From contig JAKAXT010000006.1 of assembly GCA_021816425.1 (NCBI GenBank), forward strand, positions 1 to 43,457: 43,457 bases of DNA, given 5' to 3'. The notes beneath the pieces are model-generated. The model had not been told where the DNA came from. It did not search any database and saw only the letters and a list, made by a program, of their open reading frames with translations. The translations under genes and the position numbers were made by a program. The stretch is from Pseudomonadota bacterium (GTDB taxonomy: Bacteria; Pseudomonadota; Gammaproteobacteria; Acidiferrobacterales; Acidiferrobacteraceae). Positions 36,311 through 43,457 of this stretch are shown here, in pieces; position 1 is the stretch's first letter; the number at the start of each line of letters is the position of its first letter.

Positions 36311-36499
36311 GTGTATCCGAAATATCTCTATGAGGCCCTGCCGGCCTTCTATGCCGTAGCGGCTTGGCTGTGCGCGGAGCTCTTGCCGTGGCCGCTCGCT
36401 TTGCTGCCGATCGGAGCCTTTGCGGCCGCGGCATTCCTCGTGATCATCCAGCGCTGGCACTACCGCCGACAACTGAACGGGCCCGACAGGGGCGGCTAA
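36311..36499 (+). CDS. Small hydrophobic membrane protein
   Basis: A 62-residue product from GTG 36311, with the strong site GGGGGAGGGGG just upstream. It has two hydrophobic stretches (about 9-25 and 27-45) and a basic RWHYRRQ end, so a two-helix inner-membrane protein is likely. No family is recognised. The stop overlaps by four bases the convergent thioredoxin-like gene. Support is the ribosome-binding site and the membrane-like composition. Confidence 0.6.
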   Translation: MYPKYLYEALPAFYAVAAWLCAELLPWPLALLPIGAFAAAAFLVIIQRWHYRRQLNGPDRGG

Positions 36500-36981
36500 A
36501 GACCCGCGCGCGCGAGCCATAGCCGCGCCAGCAGGCCCGCCTCGGTCGTGTAACCGGCCACGACGAAACGGATGGTGCCGCGCGGTCCGAGAATGAAGGC
36601 CATCGGCAGGACGCGCGCGCCATAACGTCGGGCGAGCCGGCCTTCGGGGTCGAAGACGACCGGCGTCCGCCAGTCGTGACGCCGGGCGAAGGCCCGGATC
36701 GCCGCGGCCTTGGATTGGGTGGCCACGACCACGACCGCCGCCCGGCGGGCGACCGCCTGCACGGCGCCCTGATCCGCGCGACAGATAGGACACCAGCTCG
36801 CGAAGAAATCGATGAGGACGGGCCTGCCGGCCCCAAGGCGCGGCGTGTGTCCGTTCAGGGATGCCTCCGGCAGGGGAGGGGCGCGACCCTCCGAGGCGCC
36901 GCGCGTGAGATAGGCGTTGCCGATCAGTATGAGGGCGGCCGCGGCGAGCATCTCGAGCGCGAAGGCCGCCGACCGCCTCAT
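36496..36981 (-). CDS. Membrane-anchored thioredoxin-like disulfide oxidoreductase
   Basis: A 161-residue TlpA/ScsD-like protein. One N-terminal helix (about 5-23) anchors it, and the thioredoxin domain faces the periplasm. The active site is W-C64-P-I-C67. FVVAGYTTEAGL lies near the end. Such proteins reduce or oxidise disulfides in the envelope, often in cytochrome c or copper pathways. It is the last gene of proC-yggT-this gene; its start overlaps yggT by four bases. Confidence 0.85.
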   Translation of the reverse strand: MRRSAAFALEMLAAAALILIGNAYLTRGASEGRAPPLPEASLNGHTPRLGAGRPVLIDFFASWCPICRADQGAVQAVARRAAVVVVATQSKAAAIRAFARRHDWRTPVVFDPEGRLARRYGARVLPMAFILGPRGTIRFVVAGYTTEAGLLARLWLARAGL

Positions 36982-37550
36982 GTCAGCAGCACGCGACCGA
37001 GGTGGTGGAGCGGGTGCACGACGAGTATGGCGATGAGTTCGAGCCCTATGACCACGAGCACGGGTGAGAGGTCGATCCCCGAGATCAGGGGCAGCAGGCG
37101 CCGGGCCGGCCGCATGAACGGCTCGGTAAGATGCGCGGCGAGGTCGGTGAACGGGTGGTCGCCATAGGGGCTGACCCAGCCCATGAGCACCCTTACGAAG
37201 ACCGCGCCGATCAACACGTAGAGGATGAGCTGGATCAGGTCCGCGAAGCTCAGGATCAGGATGCCCCCGAACCGGGGGGTTTGGTCCCCGAGGAGCGTCA
37301 TCAAGGTGATCCGCGTGGCCTCGAGCATGATGAGCAGCACGGCCGATGCGAAATCGATCCCGAAGATGCCCGGTATCAGCCGCCGTAGCGGCAGTAGCGG
37401 GCCGTTGGTCACGCGCACGATGAACTGGCTGAAGGGATTGTAGAAGTCCGCGTGGGTGAGCTGCAGCAGGAAGCGCAGCAGCACGAGGATGATGTACATC
37501 CCGAACAGGGTGTCGACGAGAAAGGCCAGGGCCTGGCTCAGGTAGCTCAT
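36978..37550 (-). CDS. yggT: YggT family membrane protein
   Basis: A 190-residue polytopic protein made of two YggT repeats, each with two helices around the N-P-F/DP segments (YNPFSQFIVRVTNGPLLPLRRLIP and HPFTDLAAHLTEPFMRPARRLLP). Function is poorly known; in bacteria it is usually next to proC, as here. It overlaps proC and the downstream gene by four bases each, so the three are translated together. Confidence 0.92.
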   Translation of the reverse strand: MSYLSQALAFLVDTLFGMYIILVLLRFLLQLTHADFYNPFSQFIVRVTNGPLLPLRRLIPGIFGIDFASAVLLIMLEATRITLMTLLGDQTPRFGGILILSFADLIQLILYVLIGAVFVRVLMGWVSPYGDHPFTDLAAHLTEPFMRPARRLLPLISGIDLSPVLVVIGLELIAILVVHPLHHLGRVLLT

Positions 37551-38368
37551 GCGGCCCCCAGCTGTTCGCCAAGCGCCCGCGAGCGGTCGCACGCCGCCTG
37601 GATGGCGCGGGCGAACATCTCCATGAAGCCATCGTCGAGCAGCCGCTTTATGGCCTGCTCGGTGGTGCCGCCAGGCGAGGTCACCCGCGCGCGCAGAAGC
37701 GCCGCGTCGCCTGGCCTGTCGTGGACCATGCGCGCCGCGCCCGCCGCGGTCCCCGCCGCCAGGGCGGCGCAGAGGTCGCGGGGGAGGCCCGCCTTGACCC
37801 CGGCTGCGGTGAGCGCCTCGACCAACAGGAAGAGATAGGCGGGCCCGCTGCCGGAGACGGCCGTGACGGCGTCCATGAGTCCCTCGTCTTCCACCCAGAA
37901 CACCTCGGATACGGCGGCAAGCACGGCCGTTGCCGCCTCCCGCCCGGCCTTCGTTGCGCGGTCGTTCGCCCAGAGGACGCTTACGCCGGCGTTGATCAAG
38001 GCCGGCGTGTTGGGCATGGCGCGGACGATGGCGAGCCCTCCCCCGAGCCAGCGATCCAGGTCGGCCGTGCGGACGCCCGCCGCCACCGACACCACGAGCG
38101 GCCGGCGACGCTGGATCGAAGGCGCGATCGCCGTGCACAGCGCGCGCAGTCCCTGGGGTTTCACCGCCAGGACCAGCAGGTCGGCGCCCGCCACCAGGGC
38201 CTCGTTGTCGGCGTGGGCGACGAACCCCATCTCTTGAATTTGCTGCCGTTTGTCGGGATGCGGATCGGAGGCCGCAAGCCGCCCTGGCGCCACTTTGGAC
38301 CTGAGGCCCGATGCCAGCGCAAGGCCCATATTGCCCGCGCCTATGATGCCTATCGAGAGATTTTGCAT
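37547..38368 (-). CDS. proC: Pyrroline-5-carboxylate reductase
   Basis: Catalyses the last step of proline synthesis with NAD(P)H. The 273-residue protein begins with the Rossmann motif SIGIIGAGNMGLALASGL. Conserved segments include VLAVKPQ, the RAMPNTPALI strand and AVSGSGPAYLFL. Cytoplasmic oligomer. First gene of proC-yggT-thioredoxin-like; divergent from pilT. Confidence 0.96.
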   Translation of the reverse strand: MQNLSIGIIGAGNMGLALASGLRSKVAPGRLAASDPHPDKRQQIQEMGFVAHADNEALVAGADLLVLAVKPQGLRALCTAIAPSIQRRRPLVVSVAAGVRTADLDRWLGGGLAIVRAMPNTPALINAGVSVLWANDRATKAGREAATAVLAAVSEVFWVEDEGLMDAVTAVSGSGPAYLFLLVEALTAAGVKAGLPRDLCAALAAGTAAGAARMVHDRPGDAALLRARVTSPGGTTEQAIKRLLDDGFMEMFARAIQAACDRSRALGEQLGAA

Positions 38369-38410
38369 GAAGTCAGTGTAAGGGGAGTCTCCGTCCAGGA
38401 AAAGCCCGCC

Positions 38411-38438
38411 TTGTCTCCGCGCCTCTGCCCGTTATACT
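38411..38438 (+). promoter_or_regulatory. Probable sigma70 promoter of pilT
   Basis: TTGTCT (38411-38416) and TATACT (38433-38438) are 16 bases apart. The -10 matches at five of six positions and the -35 at three. Transcription would start near 38445, 29 bases before pilT. Confidence 0.5.
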
Positions 38439-38473
38439 TCAAGGACCTACTCCATCCTGGTGGCTCACGACTC

Positions 38474-39544
38474 ATGGATATCGCGGAACTCCTGGCCTTC
38501 TCCTACAAACAGAACGCGTCGGATTTGCACCTTTCGGCCGGCCTGCCGCCCCTCATCCGCGTCGATGGAGATGTCCGGCGCATCAACGTAGACCCCCTGG
38601 ACGAGCGCGCCGTGCACAATATGGTCTACGATATCATGAACGACAAGCAGCAAAAGGAGTACGAGGAGCGGCTGGAGTGCGACTTCTCGTTCGAGCTGCC
38701 GAACCTCGCGCGCTTTCGCGTCAACGCCTTCAATCAGAACCGCGGCCCAGGCGCGGTGTTCCGGACCATCCCGTCGAAGGTGCTGACCCTCGAGCAACTG
38801 AACGCGCCCGGAATCTTCAAGCAGATCGCCGACCAGCCGCGCGGTATCGTGCTTGTGACAGGCCCCACGGGGTCGGGCAAGTCGACCACCCTGGCGGCCA
38901 TGATAGACCATGTAAACGAGAGCCGCCGCGAGCACATCCTGACGATCGAGGACCCGATCGAGTTCGTGCACGTGAGCAAGAACTGCCTTATCAACCAGCG
39001 CGAGGTCCATCGCGACACCCTCAGCTTCGAAAACGCCCTGCGTTCGGCGCTGCGCGAAGACCCGGACGTGATCCTGGTGGGCGAATTGCGCGACCTGGAG
39101 ACCATCCGCCTGGCGCTCACCGCGGCCGAGACCGGTCACCTCGTGTTCGCCACCCTGCACACGAGTTCCGCCGCCAAGACCATAGATCGCGTGGTCGACG
39201 TGTTTCCGGCCGCCGAGAAGGACATGGTGCGCTCGATGCTGTCGGAATCCCTGCGCGCCGTCATCTCCCAGTCGCTCCTGAAAAAGGTCGGCGGTGGACG
39301 CGTGGCCGCGCACGAGATCATGATCGGTACGCCCGCGATCCGCAACCTCATACGCGAAAACAAGATCGCGCAGATGTACTCGGCGATCCAGACGAGCCAG
39401 TCCGCGGGCATGCAGACCCTCGATCAATGCCTCATGGAGTTGGTGCGGTCGCGCCAGGTGTCTCTCGAGGAGGCGCGCGGCAAGGCGGCCAACAAGGACG
39501 CGTTTGCGAATAATAACGCGGCGCCCGCCGCCGCGCGGAGGTAG
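38474..39544 (+). CDS. pilT: Type IV pilus retraction ATPase PilT
   Basis: A hexameric cytoplasmic ATPase that depolymerises type IV pili, powering twitching and surface attachment. The 356 residues contain the N-terminal SDLHLSAGLPP segment, Walker A GPTGSGKST (130-138), LTIEDPIEF (Asp box), Walker B DPDVILVGELRD and the PilT-specific C-terminal AIRNLIRE motif. ATG 38474 has only a weak GGTGG upstream. pilU follows after five bases. Confidence 0.96.
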   Translation: MDIAELLAFSYKQNASDLHLSAGLPPLIRVDGDVRRINVDPLDERAVHNMVYDIMNDKQQKEYEERLECDFSFELPNLARFRVNAFNQNRGPGAVFRTIPSKVLTLEQLNAPGIFKQIADQPRGIVLVTGPTGSGKSTTLAAMIDHVNESRREHILTIEDPIEFVHVSKNCLINQREVHRDTLSFENALRSALREDPDVILVGELRDLETIRLALTAAETGHLVFATLHTSSAAKTIDRVVDVFPAAEKDMVRSMLSESLRAVISQSLLKKVGGGRVAAHEIMIGTPAIRNLIRENKIAQMYSAIQTSQSAGMQTLDQCLMELVRSRQVSLEEARGKAANKDAFANNNAAPAAARR

Positions 39545-39549
39545 GTCGA

Positions 39550-40662
39550 ATGGGCTTTCTCGATCTCCTGCGACTCATGGTCGAGAAGCGCGCCTCGGAC
39601 CTGTACATCACAGCCGGGGTCGCGCCGAGTCTGCGCGTGGACGGGAGTCTCGTCCCCGTGACGCGCCAGCCACTCACCGCCGAGCAGGCCCGTCAGTTCG
39701 TTTACAGCATCATGAACGAGGAACAGCGCGCCCAGTTCGAGGAAACGAACGAATGCAATTTCGCGATCAATCCGCAGGGCGTCGGGCGATTTCGCGTCAA
39801 CGTCTTTCGTCAGCAGCAACGCGTGGGGATGGTGTTGCGCAAGATCGAGAGCCGCATTCCGCACTTCGAGGAGCTGAATCTCCCGGCGGTTCTCAAGGAC
39901 ATCGCCCTCACGAAGCGCGGGCTCGTGATCTTCGTGGGCGCCACGGGCTCAGGAAAGTCCACGTCGCTCGCCGCCATGGTGGGATACCGCAACGAATATT
40001 CGAGCGGCCACATCATTACGATCGAGGATCCGATCGAGTTCGTGCACGAGCACAAGAACTGCATCATCACGCAGCGCGAGGTAGGGGTCGATACGGACAC
40101 GTTCGATGCCGCGCTGAAGAATACCTTGCGGCAGGCGCCGGATGTGATCCTCATAGGCGAGGTGCGGTCCCGCGAGACGATGGACTACGCGATCGCGTTT
40201 GCCGAGACCGGCCATTTGTGCCTCACCACGCTGCACGCCAATAGCGCGAACCAGGCGCTCGATCGCATCATCAACTTCTTCCCCGAGGATCGGCGCGGGC
40301 AGCTGCTGATGGATCTCTCCCTGAATCTGAAGGCCGTGGTTTCGCAGCGCCTCATACCGCGGAAGGACGGCAAGGGGCGGGTGGCGGCGGTCGAGATCAT
40401 GATCAATAGCCCCCTGATCGCAGATCTCATCCTGAAAGGCGAGGTCCATGGCATCAAGGAGCTCATGGCCAAGTCCGAGGAGGTGGGGATGCAGACCTTC
40501 GACCAGGCCCTGTTCGGCCTCTACGAGGCGGGTCACATAGGCTACGACGAGGCCATGCTGAACGCCGATTCGCAAAACGACCTGCGGCTGCGCATCAAAT
40601 TGCACGGCAAGGGCGCAAAAGAGGGCGGGCTCGGCGATTCCCTGCGCAATATGACATACTAA
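39550..40662 (+). CDS. pilU: Type IV pilus retraction ATPase PilU
   Basis: A PilT-dependent second retraction ATPase. The 370 residues have SDLYITAGVAPSLRVDG, Walker A GATGSGKST (130-138), ITIEDPIEF and Walker B APDVILIGEVRS. The C-terminus is longer than PilT and ends with NDLRLRIKLHG, typical of PilU. Co-transcribed with pilT; GGAGG overlaps the pilT end. Confidence 0.95.
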   Translation: MGFLDLLRLMVEKRASDLYITAGVAPSLRVDGSLVPVTRQPLTAEQARQFVYSIMNEEQRAQFEETNECNFAINPQGVGRFRVNVFRQQQRVGMVLRKIESRIPHFEELNLPAVLKDIALTKRGLVIFVGATGSGKSTSLAAMVGYRNEYSSGHIITIEDPIEFVHEHKNCIITQREVGVDTDTFDAALKNTLRQAPDVILIGEVRSRETMDYAIAFAETGHLCLTTLHANSANQALDRIINFFPEDRRGQLLMDLSLNLKAVVSQRLIPRKDGKGRVAAVEIMINSPLIADLILKGEVHGIKELMAKSEEVGMQTFDQALFGLYEAGHIGYDEAMLNADSQNDLRLRIKLHGKGAKEGGLGDSLRNMTY

Positions 40663-40781
40663 TGGGGCCGCATAGGCTGCGCTGTATTTGCGCGCCGTAG
40701 CTGCTAAGATGCCGCCGTGCCCATCCCCGTCCTCCATTGCGAAAGGTGCGCGTACCCCGAGGCGCCCGCGCCGGTCTTATC

Positions 40782-41582
40782 ATGAACCGCGACCGGCCCA
40801 TAGGGGTATTCGATTCCGGTATCGGCGGACTTACGGTCGCGCACGCCTTGATGTCGGCCCTTCCCAATGAACGCATCGTGTATTTCGGGGACACAGCCCG
40901 GCTTCCCTACGGGACGAAATCGCAGGCCACGGTCGCGGGTTATGCCGCGCAGATCACGGACTTTCTCCTGAAGCGCGACGTCAAGATGCTGGTGGTTGCC
41001 TGCAACACCATGGCGGCAGTCGCCCTCTCGGTCGTGACGAGCCTGTCCCCGGTCCCGGTCGTCGACGTCCTCGATGCCGGCGCGCGGGCCGCGGCCGCCT
41101 CGAGCCGTTCGCGACGCATCGGCGTGCTCGCCACCCTCACCACGGTGAATTCCGGGGCCTACGAGCGCGCGATAGGGGTGCACGCGCCCGACGCGCAGGT
41201 CGTGCCCCAGGCCTGTCCCTTGTTTGCGCCGCTCGTGGAGGAGGGCTGGCTGGATCATCCCGTCACGGAGCTTACCGCCCGCGAGTACCTGCACCCGGTG
41301 CTCGCCCAAGGGGTCGACACCCTGGTGCTCGGCTGCACCCATTACCCCCTGCTTAAGCCCCTGCTCGCGCGGCTCGCGGGTCCCGCGACCATGCTCGTCG
41401 ATTCGGCGGAGACCACGGCCGCGCGGGTGGCGGAGCTGCTTGCCGCCCAGGATCTCCGCCGCGAGACCCCAGGCGAGCCCGCGCACGAATACTTTGTCAC
41501 GGACCTCCCTCAGCGGTTTCGGGCCGTTGGCGCTCTCTGCCTCGGCCGGCCGCTCCCGGAGGTTCACTTGGTGCACTGGTAG
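40782..41582 (+). CDS. murI: Glutamate racemase
   Basis: Makes D-glutamate for peptidoglycan. The 266-residue protein has PIGVFDSGIGGLTVAHAL at the N-terminus and both catalytic cysteines, C74 (VACNTMAA) and C185 (LGCTHYPL). No ribosome-binding site precedes ATG 40782. The frame opens at TTG 40737, also without a site, so the start is the least certain part. A TGCTAAGAT block at 40700-40708 could be an extended -10. The next gene starts four bases after the stop. Confidence 0.94.
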   Translation: MNRDRPIGVFDSGIGGLTVAHALMSALPNERIVYFGDTARLPYGTKSQATVAGYAAQITDFLLKRDVKMLVVACNTMAAVALSVVTSLSPVPVVDVLDAGARAAAASSRSRRIGVLATLTTVNSGAYERAIGVHAPDAQVVPQACPLFAPLVEEGWLDHPVTELTAREYLHPVLAQGVDTLVLGCTHYPLLKPLLARLAGPATMLVDSAETTAARVAELLAAQDLRRETPGEPAHEYFVTDLPQRFRAVGALCLGRPLPEVHLVHW

Positions 41583-41586
41583 GGCT

Positions 41587-42675
41587 ATGGCGAGCACGCC
41601 CCTTCTGCGCCTCGCGCAGTGGTACTGGCCCGGCCGATCGCCATTGCCCGATGCCTGTTGGGTCATCACGACGACCGACCATGCGCGTGCCGCCCACGGA
41701 CTTTTGGCCGCCCTGCAGGGGGCGCGGGAAGGCCCGCTCGCGCTCTTGTTCTTGGACGAGGGCCGCTACGAGGGACCGTTGCCGTGGGCGCGCCTGCCAG
41801 CGCTTGGCGCGTCGCGCATCCTCTCGCGATTGAAGCCCCGTTGTCTCCTTTGTCTCGACGACGATCCGCGGGCGCGGGCCCTGGCGGCCGAGCGCTCCTG
41901 CCCGGCCGTCTGGGTCAACGCGCGCTCTTCCGACCTCCTTTCCCTGGGGGCCGTGGCGGTGGCGAGCGAGCCTGTCGCGTCGCGCATCGGTGGGGGTGTC
42001 GTGACCGGCGACCCATGCGTCGAATGGCCGGCGGCGCCGGCGGCCGGTCCTGCGGAGCCGGCCTTTTGCGAGCGTTTCCGCTCCCTGCGGGAGGCGGGCC
42101 GCCCGGTCCTTTATTTCGCGGACACCGAGGAGGGGGAGGAGGCGCTCGCCTACGCCACGTTTCTTGCCCTGCCCGCCGGCCGTGGCGGCCTCATGGCGCT
42201 TGCGCCACGTGACCCGGCGCGCCATGAGGGGGTCTATCGCGACGCCATGAAGTACCACCTGTCGACCGTGCGCCATGCGCGGCTCATGACCTCCGAGCTG
42301 CCGCCCAGGACCCGCGTCTATTACATCGAGAGCGCCGAGGCGTCTCGCGCCATGCACGCCTGCGCGGATCTCGTGGTGGCGGGCGGCACCCTGACGCCGG
42401 GTGCCAACGGATCCGCCGAGATTCTGTACCGTGGCGGCGCGCTCCTGGTGGGCCCTTATCGCTCCGACCCGTGGCTTGCGGCGGCTGTCTGCGCCGAGGT
42501 GGTCATACCCTGCGAAAAGGTCGCGGACCTGGGGCGCATCTGTACGGCATGGCTTGCCGACGGGTCCGGGCGCACCGCCAGGGCGCAGGCCTTGTCCCGA
42601 TGGCTCGTCTTGCAGGCCGATGCGCGGGCCCGCTTCGTCGCCTGGTTCGCCGAGGTCTCGCGTAGCCTGCCCTGA
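41587..42675 (+). CDS. Divergent Kdo-transferase (WaaA/GT30) homologue
   Basis: A 362-residue protein recognisable as a GT30 relative: RLKPRCLLCLDDDPRARALAAERSCPAVWVNARSS parallels the 'rPkl-iiETElWPN-l-a--gip-vLvNARlS' core in order and spacing. LALAPRDPARHEGVY matches 'LAPRHpeRf', and VVAGGTLTPGANGSAEILYRGGALLVGP matches the C-terminal 'VGGSLvp-GGHN-lEp' site. The Glu of ETELWPN reads Asp, and the N-terminal acceptor domain is short. It may therefore act on something other than lipid IVA or be inactive. ATG 41587 lies four bases after murI. A true waaA probably exists elsewhere. Confidence 0.7.
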   Translation: MASTPLLRLAQWYWPGRSPLPDACWVITTTDHARAAHGLLAALQGAREGPLALLFLDEGRYEGPLPWARLPALGASRILSRLKPRCLLCLDDDPRARALAAERSCPAVWVNARSSDLLSLGAVAVASEPVASRIGGGVVTGDPCVEWPAAPAAGPAEPAFCERFRSLREAGRPVLYFADTEEGEEALAYATFLALPAGRGGLMALAPRDPARHEGVYRDAMKYHLSTVRHARLMTSELPPRTRVYYIESAEASRAMHACADLVVAGGTLTPGANGSAEILYRGGALLVGPYRSDPWLAAAVCAEVVIPCEKVADLGRICTAWLADGSGRTARAQALSRWLVLQADARARFVAWFAEVSRSLP

Positions 42676-43216
42676 GGCGCTTTGACCGAACCCGGACACC
42701 TTCCTTGCGCCGGGGCACCCTCTACGACGAACGCCGGTTTTTCCATCCATTGCGTCTCCCGCGGTGCCGGGTCGGGACCGGATCGAAGGCGCTATTTCTC
42801 AATTTCCCCCGGCGGCAGCCGGCCCGCACCCGCGTAAGCCGATGCGCGGCCACGCCTGCGGCGCGCGGCGGTCTATGTCCCCGGTTTCTGGAGGCGGAGA
42901 CGAGCATGGCCGATCCCGGGATCGACACTTGGACCGTGGATGACCTGATCGCCCGTCCTCATGGCGCGCGAGAAGCGGCATTGCCAGACAACCGATCGAC
43001 GACGGTGCGTCGTCTTGTCAAGTCCGCGGAGCGCGGCCAACGAGCCCATCCGTCCGGACGGTCGGCTGGGGGGATTTGGCCGGGCCACGACGAGGGGAAG
43101 CTGAAGTGGCCATCGGGCGCGGCCGGGAAGCGCCCATTGTTTTTGAGGTAAGCAGGGAAGTCTGTGAGGCGAGAAATGGGTGGAGGCAAGAATCGTGGTG
43201 TTTTGTGAGGTGGTCA
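42676..43216. other. Gene-poor tail region
   Basis: Apart from the doubtful small ORF there is no convincing gene on either strand. From about 43150 the G+C content visibly falls. No transposase, tRNA, attachment-site repeat or CRISPR repeat is seen. Confidence 0.5.
42906..43151 (+). CDS. Doubtful small ORF
   Basis: Eighty-one codons from ATG 42906, with GGAGGCGGAG upstream. The product begins MADPGIDTWTVDDLIARPH and then becomes basic and low in hydrophobic residues. I recognise no family. It could be a real small gene, the remnant of one, or chance. The ribosome-binding site is the main support. Confidence 0.3.
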   Translation: MADPGIDTWTVDDLIARPHGAREAALPDNRSTTVRRLVKSAERGQRAHPSGRSAGGIWPGHDEGKLKWPSGAAGKRPLFLR

Positions 43217-43457
43217 GTGGGCGCTGAGGCGAGAGTCACCGCCGAGGAGCGAAAAGATGCGCAGCAATGGCGACTCTTTAATGCGGACAAGCGCTACGAT
43301 CTGGCGGGATCAGTTTGGCGGGGACTGGTTGCTGCATGGGGCGTCTATTGGACGTTTCGTATCTTCAAAGTTCTCGCCGGCCGTACCACCAATGGGCACT
43401 TCGGAGTCTCTTTTCTCGCATGGATAGGACATGGTCGTGTCGCGCCGTGGTCACTTA
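43217..43457 (+). CDS. Hypothetical membrane-associated protein, N-terminal part (runs off window)
   Basis: An open frame of 80 codons reaches the right edge. After a charged start (AEERKDAQQW) comes RYDLAGSVWRGLVAAWGVYWTFRIFKVLAG, a likely membrane helix, then GRTTNGHFGVSFLAWIGHG. GTG 43217 (GAGGTGG just upstream) or GTG 43205 may be the start. No family is named. Codon use is less GC-biased than in the neighbouring genes. Confidence 0.5.
   Translation, partial: MGAEARVTAEERKDAQQWRLFNADKRYDLAGSVWRGLVAAWGVYWTFRIFKVLAGRTTNGHFGVSFLAWIGHGRVAPWSL

Overview
The window is high-GC chromosomal DNA with tightly packed, often overlapping genes. It reads as a chemolithoautotrophic, sulfur-oxidising, diazotrophic gammaproteobacterium. 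The evidence is a Mo-nitrogenase operon, an AprBA-Sat sulfite oxidation module, two PilT-type ATPases, and gammaproteobacterial-style housekeeping clusters (metXW, xthA/pyrE, yggT/proC). An Acidiferrobacter-like acidophile is my best guess; this is an inference from gene content, not an alignment.

Layout. 1-1972: the end of a DegT-type aminotransferase, a SIR2-like gene, and a convergent pseudo-receiver gene. 1973-2372: a divergent control region with two exact NifA-type sites (TGT-N10-ACA), an exact sigma54 promoter reading into nifH and a near-consensus sigma54 promoter reading into the pseudo-receiver gene. 2373-11564: nifH-D-K, a 2Fe-2S ferredoxin gene, nifE-N-X, a DUF269 gene, a CCE_0567-type gene, fdxB and nifQ, mostly overlapping. 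No nifA, nifB, nifV, nifS or nifU is present, so those must lie elsewhere. 11785-12893: a frameshifted di-haem peroxidase pseudogene. 13262-15910: a PAS-GGDEF protein with a degenerate EAL domain.

15984-23180 (minus strand): a six-gene hyfB-C-E-F-G-I-like operon for a membrane complex related to complex I and group 4 hydrogenases. Its large subunit lacks the NiFe cysteines. A KfrA-like regulator gene (23281) diverges from it across a near-perfect 21-bp palindrome. 23913-28608 (minus): a YkgJ-type cysteine-cluster protein, then sat-aprB-aprA ending in a clear intrinsic terminator. 28983-30193: a small secreted protein and a TauE/SafE exporter.

30225-38368 is mostly minus-strand housekeeping: metX-metW-ampG, xthA, tfpZ-pyrE, a thioredoxin with a His-rich tail, and proC-yggT-thioredoxin-like. 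38474-42675 (plus): pilT-pilU, then murI followed by a divergent Kdo-transferase (GT30) homologue. The last ~780 bp hold only weak or partial genes, and base composition becomes less GC-rich at the right edge.

How the parts may work together: AprBA/Sat draws electrons and ATP from sulfite. Nitrogenase needs low-potential ferredoxin, which such electrons cannot supply directly. The NiFe-less Hyf-like complex beside the nif operon is a candidate for proton-motive-force-driven ferredoxin reduction. That link is a hypothesis based on neighbourhood and subunit architecture.
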